A stretch of 8,070 nucleotides of DNA, from contig JBHJOS010000066.1 of NCBI GenBank assembly GCA_050329415.1, positions 1 to 8,070 of the forward strand, in the 5' to 3' direction. How positions within the stretch are numbered: position 1 is the first letter of the stretch; each line of letters opens with the position of its first letter. Position numbers and translations under genes: made by a program. Below the pieces are notes generated by a model, which was not told the origin of the DNA, made no database searches, and worked only from the letters and a program-made list of their open reading frames with translations. The DNA comes from JANNOG01 sp050329415. Lineage in GTDB: Bacteria; Actinomycetota; Actinomycetes; Actinomycetales; JBBAYJ01. Of the stretch, positions 1-4,743 are shown piece after piece.

Positions 1-25
1 CCCCCGCCCCGCCCCCCCACCACCC

Positions 26-86
26 GCCGAACTCCACCAACGCCGGTGGTCCGCCCATTCCAAGGCCGGTTTTCGTGGAGTTCGGG
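26..86. repeat. 61-nt imperfect palindrome, left copy
   Basis: Two arms of 21 nt (26-46 and 66-86) surround a 19-nt centre. The left arm begins GCCGAACTCCACC and the right arm ends GGTGGAGTTCGG-like (here CGTGGAGTTCGG). Seventeen of the 20 pairs from 27-46 with 66-85 match. The same arms recur at 1077-1137 with identical total length and centre length but a different centre sequence. The two copies bracket the DUF559-type gene. There is no T-tract, so a simple intrinsic terminator is not obvious. It may be a dispersed palindromic (REP-like) repeat or a structured RNA/DNA site. Confidence 0.75.
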
Positions 87-143
87 GCCCGGGGTCGGCC
101 TGGGGGACGACGTCCACAGCCGGTGCCGCCCTCGCACGTCCAC

Positions 144-155
144 AGGTCACGACCT
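144..155. promoter_or_regulatory. short inverted repeat upstream of DUF559-type gene
   Basis: AGGTC-AC-GACCT is a 5-bp inverted repeat with a 2-nt centre, about 40 nt before the start codon at 197. CCAC and GTGG extend it with one bulged base. It could be a regulator site for the gene, but short repeats are common in GC-rich DNA. I see no convincing -10/-35 pair in 87-196. Confidence 0.2.
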
Positions 156-196
156 CGTGGGCGGCCGCGGCCCGCGCCGGCGACGACGGTGCACCG

Positions 197-1192
197 ATGG
201 CTCGATCCCATCGTCCACCTGCGGCCATCGTCGGCCGCGTGTTCACCACCGCCGAGGCGTTGCGGCACATCAACGAGGATGCGCTGGCCGGTGACCGCTA
301 CGAGAAGCTCTTGCACGGGGTGTACACCGTCAAGGGTCCTGTCGATCACGGGCTTCGCATCGAGGCCGTGCGGCGCCGGCTCGGGCCTGAGGTCATCCTC
401 ACGGGGCCGAGTGCCGCCTGGGCGTGGGGCGCCCGCCTGGCCCGGGCCCGGAGCCCGGTTCACGTGATCGTGGGGTCCGGCCTCGCGCGGCGCCCTCTCG
501 TCGCTCCTCACCGGGTGCCGATCCGCCTCGCGGACGTCGCCGTGTCACCCCTCGGCCCCGCCACCTCCCCGGTGCGGACGTGCGTGGACCTCGCCAGAGG
601 CATCGGAACCGGGGCGGCGTCCTGGAAGTGGCGGGTCGCCGTCGTCGAGGCGGTCATGACGGCGACCGGCACGCGGGCGGACGACGTCCGCGCAGCCGCG
701 GACCACGCCCGCCGGCTGCGAGGCCTGCCGCGGGCCCGGGCGGTGCTGACGCACGTCCGGGACGGATCCGAGTCGGTCCGCGAGACGCTGCTGAGGCTGT
801 GCATCATCGAGGCGGGGTTCCCGGAGCCCGCCACGCAGTACGTCGTCGTCGACGAGGACGGGGTGTTCGTGGCCCGCCTGGACCTCGCGTGGGAGGAGCA
901 TCGAGCCGGTGCGGAGTACGACGGCGCCGTCCACCTCGACCCCGACCGGCACACCAAGGACCTCGCTCGCCACAACGCGCTGCGCGCCACCAGTTGGACG
1001 GTGCTCCAGGTGGATCGCACCGGCCTGGCCCGCCCACGCCCGTTCCTCACCCAGCTCGCGACGCTGGTCCCCCTCCGCCGAACTCCACCAAAACCGGTGA
1101 TCACGGAGGGCCGAGACCGGGTTCGGTGGAGTTCGGCGGATCAGGGTTCGGTGGTGACGGGGCGGGTGGGGTCGGCGGCCCACTGGGAGTAG
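197..1192 (+). CDS. AbiEi-like / DUF559 domain protein (predicted PD-(D/E)XK nuclease fold)
   Basis: This is a 331-residue protein of a type common in actinomycetes. The N-terminal part has the AbiEi-like 'LLHGVYTV' segment (residues 38-45), followed by 'VILTGPSAAWAWGA' (67-79). The stretch 'SPVRTCVDLARG' (124-135) precedes a helical middle region. The C-terminal DUF559 region starts at 'SESVRETLLRL' (191-201). It contains candidate nuclease residues D229 (RLDLAW), E240 (AEYDG) and H246, and ends with the W267/V269 strand. DUF559 resembles Vsr-type nucleases, but no activity is established here. The ATG at 197 is the only reasonable start, and its Shine-Dalgarno is weak. The family usually ends near residue 290-297. 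Here the frame continues through the palindrome at 1077-1137 and stops 52 nt inside the convergent sulfurtransferase gene, so the last 35 or so residues are probably not part of the ancestral fold. AbiEi relatives are antitoxins of type IV systems, but no AbiEii-like partner is visible. Confidence 0.8.
   Translation: MARSHRPPAAIVGRVFTTAEALRHINEDALAGDRYEKLLHGVYTVKGPVDHGLRIEAVRRRLGPEVILTGPSAAWAWGARLARARSPVHVIVGSGLARRPLVAPHRVPIRLADVAVSPLGPATSPVRTCVDLARGIGTGAASWKWRVAVVEAVMTATGTRADDVRAAADHARRLRGLPRARAVLTHVRDGSESVRETLLRLCIIEAGFPEPATQYVVVDEDGVFVARLDLAWEEHRAGAEYDGAVHLDPDRHTKDLARHNALRATSWTVLQVDRTGLARPRPFLTQLATLVPLRRTPPKPVITEGRDRVRWSSADQGSVVTGRVGSAAHWE
1077..1137. repeat. 61-nt palindrome, right copy; possible 3' end of the sulfurtransferase transcript
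   Basis: The arms are 1077-1097 and 1117-1137 with a 19-nt centre. They pair with only two mismatches, and pairing can extend outward to 1074/1140. The arms match those of the left copy at 26-86, and the total length is the same. On the minus strand it begins three bases past the sulfurtransferase stop codon, where it could act as a terminator or an RNA 3'-end stabiliser. On the plus strand it lies inside the end of the DUF559-type reading frame. A further 11-nt direct repeat of part of the arm (GGGTTCGGTGG) occurs at 1119-1129 and 1144-1154. Confidence 0.8.
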
Positions 1193-2043
1193 GAACCGGG
1201 GTAGAGGGCGGCACCGGGGACGCCAGCCAACTCCAGGGCGGCGATGACGTGGGTGGCGGTGACACCGGAGCCGCAGTACACCGCCACCGGCCGCCCGGGG
1301 GCGGCGCCCAGGGCGGCGAACCGCTCGGCGAGCTCGGACGGCGGGCGGAACCGGCGGTCGGGGCCGAGGTCGTCCACCGCAGGGGCGCTCACTGCGCCGG
1401 GGATGTGACCGGGGCGGGGGTCGTAGGGGTTGTCCGACCCTCGGTACCGCTCGGCCGGCCGGGCGTCGAGGAGCAGACCGCCGTCCGCGACGAAGGCGGC
1501 GACCTGGTCGGCCGTCAGGGTCGACAGCTCGCCGCCCACGGGATCGGGACCGTCCGGGAGGTCGGCCTCACCGCACCCGTCTGCTGTCGCCGGTTCGCCG
1601 GCGTGGACGTCCGGCCCACCGACCTCGACCACCTCGTCACCGGTGCGGAGCGGCAGCCCGGCATCCCGCCAAGCAGCCAGCCCACCGTCGAGGATCCGCA
1701 CGTCCGGCACCCCGGCCCAGCGCAGCAGCCACCACGCCCGGGCGGCCGACAGCCCGCCGACGTCGTCGTAAGCCACGACCGCGTCGCCCTCGCGGACACC
1801 CCACGACCGCGCGGCCGCCCGGACGTCGGCGATCCCGGGGAGCGGATGGCGTCCGGCCTCGGGCGAGGCGGGACCGGACAGCTCGGTGTCGAGATCGACG
1901 TAGACCGCCCCGGGGAGGTGGCCCGCGCGGTACTCCTCCGGCCCCGGTGGCCCGCCGAGCCGCCACCGGACGTCGAGCAGCCGCACCCCCGGCGGTGGCA
2001 GCCCGCGGGCGGCGAGCTCGGCGACGGTGACGAGGACCGTCAC
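1141..2043 (-). CDS. sseA: two-domain sulfurtransferase (3-mercaptopyruvate/thiosulfate type)
   Basis: This 300-residue tandem rhodanese transfers sulfane sulfur from mercaptopyruvate or thiosulfate to a thiol or cyanide acceptor in the cytoplasm. The N-terminal rhodanese domain (about 1-135) has 'LLDVRWRLGG' and 'GHLPGAVYVDLD'. At its catalytic-loop position it carries D93 in 'AYDD', so it is inactive as expected. The C-terminal domain (about 175-292) has 'LLDAR', 'GHIPGAVSAP' and the active loop CGSGVTAT, with C257 as persulfide carrier. The loop CGSGVTA favours the mercaptopyruvate type, although activity cannot be told from sequence alone. The GTG at 2043 was chosen because 'VTVLVTVAEL' is the usual family N-terminus. 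It also overlaps the stop of the small upstream ORF as GTGA, which implies translational coupling. The gene lies in the arsM transcription unit, so a role in arsenic-related sulfur chemistry is possible but unproven. Confidence 0.9.
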   Translation of the reverse strand: MTVLVTVAELAARGLPPPGVRLLDVRWRLGGPPGPEEYRAGHLPGAVYVDLDTELSGPASPEAGRHPLPGIADVRAAARSWGVREGDAVVAYDDVGGLSAARAWWLLRWAGVPDVRILDGGLAAWRDAGLPLRTGDEVVEVGGPDVHAGEPATADGCGEADLPDGPDPVGGELSTLTADQVAAFVADGGLLLDARPAERYRGSDNPYDPRPGHIPGAVSAPAVDDLGPDRRFRPPSELAERFAALGAAPGRPVAVYCGSGVTATHVIAALELAGVPGAALYPGSYSQWAADPTRPVTTEP

Positions 2044-2174
2044 CGTCCGGACCCGAGCCTGTCCAGCAGCCGGACGAGGCCAGCCGTCCGTTCCTCGGCG
2101 ACGGCCACCCGGGCCAAGCTCAGGCACCCCGCTCCCGGCTCCGCCTCGTCGATCGACGCCTTCGCCATCGCCAT
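2040..2174 (-). CDS. small unrecognised protein, 44 aa, coupled to the sulfurtransferase
   Basis: I do not recognise this protein. Read from the ATG at 2174 it has 44 residues, starting MAMAKASIDEAEPGAGCLSL and ending DRLGSGR, with one cysteine at residue 17. The second half looks like a charged amphipathic helix. Evidence that it is real: about 39 of 43 codons end in G or C, its TGA overlaps the GTG of the sulfurtransferase by four bases, and it fills most of the gap after arsM. A second in-frame ATG lies at 2168. No clear Shine-Dalgarno precedes either start, and no other start codon exists between the arsM stop and 2174. The open frame also extends upstream into the arsM 3' end, but that part is an arsM shadow. 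It could also be a remnant of a longer gene. Confidence 0.5.
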   Translation of the reverse strand: MAMAKASIDEAEPGAGCLSLARVAVAEERTAGLVRLLDRLGSGR

Positions 2175-2229
2175 CGCGCGAGCGTAGGCCGCCCGGCGGT
2201 GGCCGCCGTCCGCATTCGGCGCGCCCGGG

Positions 2230-3021
2230 TCAGGCGGCAGGGCGGCGAGCCCGGACGATCGCGCTGTGCAGGCCGTCCCCGACGGCGTGGGTGGGCACCA
2301 CCTCGACGTCCACCAGCCCGGCGGCCGCGAGCCCGGCTCGGTACTCGGCGAAGGACAGTGCACCGGCGATGCACCCGGCGTGGTCGCCGCGCTCCGCCCG
2401 GTCGGCCGGGGTCAGGTGGTCCTCAGCGACGACATCGGTGATCCCGACCCGGCCGCCCGGACGCAGGACCCGCGCGATCTCGCGCATGACGGCGGGCTTG
2501 TCCACCGACAGGTTGACGACGCAGTTCGAGATCACCACGTCGACCGACGCATCGGGAAGGGGAATCTCCTCGATCCGCCCCCGGAGGAACTCGACGTTGG
2601 TGGCGCCGGCATCCGTGGCGTTGCGACGAGCCAGGTCGAGCATCTCGTCGGTCATGTCGAGGCCGTACGCCCGGCCGGTCGGGCCGACCCGGCGGGCGGA
2701 CAGCAGGACGTCGATCCCGCCTCCTGACCCGAGGTCGAGCACGGTCTCGCCCTCGCGCAGCTCGGCGACGGCCGTGGGGTTGCCGCAGCCGAGGCTCGCC
2801 AGCCTGGCCGCCTCGGGCAAGATCGCGGCGTCGGCAGCCCCGTAGAGCCCGGCCCCGAAGCGGCCGTCGTCGGCCTCACCGGTGGCGAGCATCCCCGGCC
2901 CGCAGCAGCCGCCCGCGGCCTGAGCGGCGGCCTGGGCGGCAGCCTGGGTGGCCGCGTCGGCGTAGCGCCGGCGGACCTCCTCGACGATCGGGTCGGTCGC
3001 GATCGGGTCGGTCGTGGTCAT
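2230..3021 (-). CDS. arsM: arsenite S-adenosylmethionine methyltransferase
   Basis: This 263-residue class I methyltransferase converts As(III) to methylated arsenicals using SAM and thiols. The SAM-binding motif I is 'VLDLGSGGGID' (94-104), followed by 'GLDMTDEML' (120-128) and 'RVLRPGGRVGITDV' (184-197). The arsenite-binding cysteines of the family are present as C79 ('SLGCGNP'), C167 ('ISNCVVNLS') and C217 ('DHAGCIAGA'). The CC pair at 39-40 ('GGCCGPG') occupies the usual N-terminal cysteine position. The ATG is preceded by an excellent Shine-Dalgarno (AGAGGAGGG, about 5 nt away). It is transcribed divergently from arsR across a region with two operator-like repeats, so arsenite-inducible expression is likely. 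Two short repeats in the N-terminal coding region (2985-3014 and 2915-2950) make 'TDPIATDPIV' and an Ala/Gln-rich linker, outside the catalytic core. Confidence 0.95.
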   Translation of the reverse strand: MTTTDPIATDPIVEEVRRRYADAATQAAAQAAAQAAGGCCGPGMLATGEADDGRFGAGLYGAADAAILPEAARLASLGCGNPTAVAELREGETVLDLGSGGGIDVLLSARRVGPTGRAYGLDMTDEMLDLARRNATDAGATNVEFLRGRIEEIPLPDASVDVVISNCVVNLSVDKPAVMREIARVLRPGGRVGITDVVAEDHLTPADRAERGDHAGCIAGALSFAEYRAGLAAAGLVDVEVVPTHAVGDGLHSAIVRARRPAA

Positions 3022-3028
3022 GTGCCCT
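3022..3028 (-). promoter_or_regulatory. strong ribosome binding site of arsM
   Basis: On the minus strand AGAGGAGGG, followed by a short CAC spacer, precedes the ATG at 3021. It is the best Shine-Dalgarno in the window and fixes the arsM start. The core extends to about 3033. Confidence 0.8.
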
Positions 3029-3037
3029 CCTCTTTAA

Positions 3038-3055
3038 CATCGACGAACGTCGATG
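3038..3055. promoter_or_regulatory. ArsR operator candidate O1 (arsM side)
   Basis: CATCGAC-GAAC-GTCGATG is a perfect 7-bp inverted repeat with a 4-nt spacer. It lies between arsM and arsR, just upstream of the arsM ribosome binding site. Its half-site ATCGAC is shared with the second site at 3075-3090. The geometry fits a winged-helix ArsR/SmtB dimer. From its position, binding here would block arsM transcription near the start site. Confidence 0.65.
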
Positions 3056-3060
3056 CCTGG

Positions 3061-3089
3061 ACTCTCGCCCATACATCGACACCCGTCAA
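3061..3089 (-). promoter_or_regulatory. arsM promoter candidate
   Basis: On the minus strand a good -35 (TTGACG, 3089-3084) is followed after 17 nt by GAGAGT (3066-3061) as a weak -10. Transcription would then begin near 3054, inside O1. The -35 overlaps operator O2. The -10 is poor, so the assignment is tentative. Confidence 0.35.
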
Positions 3090-3090
3090 T
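3075..3090. promoter_or_regulatory. ArsR operator candidate O2 (arsR side)
   Basis: ATCGAC-ACCC-GTCAAT is a 6-bp inverted repeat with one mismatch and a 4-nt spacer, the same geometry and half-site as O1. It covers the likely -35 zones of both divergent genes, so one dimer could repress both arsM and arsR. Confidence 0.55.
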
Positions 3091-3096
3091 ACTCGG

Positions 3097-3102
3097 TACA
3101 GT
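3097..3102 (+). promoter_or_regulatory. arsR -10 candidate, leaderless start
   Basis: TACAGT fits the -10 consensus TANNNT and lies 7 nt before the GTG at 3110, so the transcript would start at or next to the start codon. No Shine-Dalgarno precedes that GTG, which agrees with a leaderless mRNA, common in actinomycetes. The matching -35 (around 3075-3081) falls inside O2. Confidence 0.45.
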
Positions 3103-3109
3103 CGGTGGC

Positions 3110-3445
3110 GTGTCGACCGTCCGGGACGTCGTGGCCTGCTGCGTCCCGCTCACCGCGGTCCTGTCGGACGAGGACGCCGCCGGGCTCGCCGCGGTCCTCA
3201 AGGCCGTTGCCGACCCGGCACGCCTGCGCCTGCTGTCCCTGGTCGCCGCCGGACCCGCCGACGGCGTGTGCGGGTGCGAACTCACCGGTCCGCTCGGGCT
3301 CAGCCAGCCGACCGTCAGCCACCACCTCAAGGTGCTGCTCCAGGCCGGCCTGGTGGAGCGGGAGAAGCGCGGGGTGTGGGCCTACTACCGGCCCGTGCCC
3401 GGCGCCTGGCAGGCGCTGGCCCGGGTCTTCACGCCGGAGTCCTGA
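3110..3445 (+). CDS. arsR: ArsR family arsenite-responsive repressor
   Basis: This is a 111-residue ArsR/SmtB winged-helix repressor that releases DNA on binding As(III). The HTH is 'GLSQPTVSHHLKVLLQAGLV' (63-82), followed by a wing with 'GVWAYYRP' (88-95). Metal-ligand candidates are C10-C11 near the N-terminus ('ACCVPL') and C54/C56 ('VCGCELT') at the start of the recognition unit. The second pair matches the CxC of the classical plasmid R773 repressor. The first resembles the N-terminal cysteine pair of the Corynebacterium repressor type. I chose the GTG at 3110 over the ATG at 3053 because the family starts near 'VRDVVACC', because 3053 lies inside operator O1, and because a -10 sits just upstream. 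It is divergent from arsM and convergent with arsC. Autoregulation is likely. Confidence 0.93.
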   Translation: MSTVRDVVACCVPLTAVLSDEDAAGLAAVLKAVADPARLRLLSLVAAGPADGVCGCELTGPLGLSQPTVSHHLKVLLQAGLVEREKRGVWAYYRPVPGAWQALARVFTPES

Positions 3446-3463
3446 CGGCGGCGCGAGCGACGC

Positions 3464-3478
3464 CGGGCCGGCGGCCCG
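3464..3478. terminator. possible bidirectional terminator between arsR and arsC
   Basis: CGGGCC-GGC-GGCCCG forms a 6-bp GC stem with a 3-nt loop in the 37-nt gap between convergent arsR and arsC. There is no T-tract, so it would be a weak or non-canonical terminator. The position is suggestive, but the structure could arise by chance at this GC content. Confidence 0.35.
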
Positions 3479-3482
3479 CGCA

Positions 3483-3911
3483 TCAGCGTGACGCGGAGTC
3501 GGAGGAGCCCTTCGGCAGCAGCTCGGCGATCAGCGCCTCGACCCGGCCGCGGATGTCGTCACGGACCCCGCGGACCATCTCGATGCCCTGGCCGGCCGGG
3601 TCGGCGAGGTCCCAGTCGAGGTACCGGGTCCCCGGGAAGATCGGGCAGGTGTCGCCGCACCCCATGGTGATGACGACGTCGCTGGCCTGGACGGCCTCCG
3701 GAGTGAGGACCTTCGGGGTGGCGGACGCGATGTCGATGCCGACCTCGCGCATCGCCCCGACCGCGACCGGGTTCACCTGATCCGCGGGAGCGGTGCCCGC
3801 CGACCGGACCTCGATCCGGCCGCCGGCCAGGTGCTGCAGCCATCCGGCCGCCATCTGGCTCCGGCCGGCGTTGTGGACGCAGACGAACAGGACGGAGGGG
3901 CGCTCGCTCAC
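3483..3911 (-). CDS. arsC: arsenate reductase, low-molecular-weight phosphatase fold
   Basis: This 142-residue cytoplasmic enzyme reduces arsenate to arsenite. The phosphatase-like loop C11-V-H-N-A-G-R17-S is the CX5R anion-binding motif with the nucleophile C11. 'MGCGDTCPIFPG' (83-94) holds C85 and C89, and 'DWDLADPAGQG' (99-109) carries the Asp-Pro motif. The C85-x3-C89 arrangement is of the actinobacterial type rather than the C82/C89 spacing of the Staphylococcus plasmid enzyme. Mycothiol/mycoredoxin is therefore a likely electron donor, with thioredoxin as the alternative. The start is GTG at 3911, which overlaps the channel gene's TGA as GTGA. AGGAG lies about 6 nt upstream, inside the channel gene. 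It is thus translated together with the channel that probably exports its product. The open frame extends far upstream, but that part overprints the channel gene. Confidence 0.94.
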   Translation of the reverse strand: MSERPSVLFVCVHNAGRSQMAAGWLQHLAGGRIEVRSAGTAPADQVNPVAVGAMREVGIDIASATPKVLTPEAVQASDVVITMGCGDTCPIFPGTRYLDWDLADPAGQGIEMVRGVRDDIRGRVEALIAELLPKGSSDSASR

Positions 3912-4660
3912 CGGGACTCCTGGGGGTCGAGGGTCGACTCGGACGGGACGACGGCGCGCCCGGCTGCCCGGGCGGCGTCGGGGTAGAGGGCGCGGGCCAG
4001 CACCAGCCCGACGAGGGCGCCCACGATCTGGACGGCGACGAACGCCACCGCGGCCCCGGGGGCGATCCCGGCGAAGGTGTCGCTGACGGTCCGGCCGACC
4101 GTCACGGCCGGGTTGGCGAACGACGTCGACGAGGTGAACCAGTAGGCGGCACCGATGTACGCGCCGACGGCGGCCGCGGTCAGCGCGGACCGGCCGGACC
4201 GGGCCAGCCCGACGATCAGGGCCACGAGCCCGGCCGTCGCCACGACCTCGGCCACCAGCACCCCCGCCCCGAGCCGGTCGCGGTCCGACAACGTGACGGG
4301 CGCGAGGTCGAACATGACGTTCGCCAGCACCGCGCCGGCGACACCGCCGGCGACCTGCGCCGCCACGTAGGCCCAGGCCTGACCACCGGTCAGCCCGGTG
4401 CCGGTCCGGCGGCCGAGCAACCAGTCGACGAGGGTCACCGCGGGGTTGAGGTGACCGCCCGACACCGGGCCGACCAGCAGGATGATCACCGGCAGGGCGA
4501 GTGCGGTCGCCAGGCTGTTCTGCAGCAGCTGCAGGCCGGTGTCGGTCGGCGAGAGGCGCTGCGCAGCGATCCCGGACCCCACGACGACGGCGACCAGCAG
4601 GCCCGTGCCGACTGCCTCCGCCAGGAGTCGGCGAGCAAGCGGCGGCCTCTGGTCCGTCAC
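3908..4660 (-). CDS. aqpS: MIP channel of the AqpS type (arsenite/methylarsenical facilitator)
   Basis: This is a 250-residue membrane protein of the aquaporin/glycerol facilitator family with about six helices. Helix 1 is near 12-33. The first pore loop is 'SGGHLNPAVT' (67-76, NPA at 72-74). The second is 'SFANPAVTVGR' (180-190, NPA at 183-185). The position after the second NPA, where most aquaporins carry the selectivity-filter Arg, is V186. As I recall, AqpS channels of ars operons also have a non-Arg residue there, which widens the pore for arsenite or methylated arsenicals. Encoded directly before arsC with a GTGA overlap, it probably lets arsenite out as ArsC makes it. The GTG at 4660 lacks a clear Shine-Dalgarno and lies about 7 nt after a -10-like TAGGCT, so it may be leaderless. 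Transport specificity is inferred from context. Confidence 0.88.
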   Translation of the reverse strand: MTDQRPPLARRLLAEAVGTGLLVAVVVGSGIAAQRLSPTDTGLQLLQNSLATALALPVIILLVGPVSGGHLNPAVTLVDWLLGRRTGTGLTGGQAWAYVAAQVAGGVAGAVLANVMFDLAPVTLSDRDRLGAGVLVAEVVATAGLVALIVGLARSGRSALTAAAVGAYIGAAYWFTSSTSFANPAVTVGRTVSDTFAGIAPGAAVAFVAVQIVGALVGLVLARALYPDAARAAGRAVVPSESTLDPQESR

Positions 4661-4666
4661 CCCCCC

Positions 4667-4697
4667 AGCCTAGAATGCTCAACGACTGTTGAGTCAA
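4667..4697 (-). promoter_or_regulatory. aqpS-arsC promoter candidate
   Basis: On the minus strand TTGACT (4697-4692) is a good -35. Candidate -10 elements are TTCTAG (4675-4670, 16-nt spacing) and TAGGCT (4672-4667, 19-nt spacing). The latter would start transcription at the GTG at 4660. The inverted repeat 4678-4693 sits between the two boxes, the classical place for a repressor site. Confidence 0.45.
4678..4693. promoter_or_regulatory. operator candidate O3 between aqpS and the arsR-arsC fusion
   Basis: CTCAAC-GACT-GTTGAG is a perfect 6-bp inverted repeat with a 4-nt spacer. The geometry equals that of O1 and O2 but the half-site differs (CTCAAC instead of ATCGAC), which suggests another regulator. 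The divergently encoded ArsR-ArsC fusion is the natural candidate. The site lies inside the likely aqpS promoter and about 50 nt upstream of the fusion start. Confidence 0.6.
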
Positions 4698-4743
4698 ATA
4701 GGTCGCCGACAGGGAACCGAGGACGCGAGGGGACGGAACGCGG

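Noticed and set aside
1..25. C-rich tract at the window edge
   Set aside because: It is only a short C-rich stretch with no clear structure, and not enough sequence is visible to assign a role.
2044..2127. Upstream start for the sulfurtransferase
   Set aside because: The extra 28 residues are unlike the family N-terminus and overprint the small ORF. The GTG at 2043 gives the usual start and the GTGA overlap.
424..2187. 587-codon plus-strand open frame
   Set aside because: It is Arg/Gly/Pro-rich with no recognisable domain. It overprints the DUF559-type gene and runs antisense to the sulfurtransferase, a typical shadow in GC-rich DNA.
3053..3109. Upstream ATG start for arsR
   Set aside because: It would add 19 residues not typical of the family and would place the start codon inside the operator O1. 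The GTG at 3110 fits family length and the -10 position.
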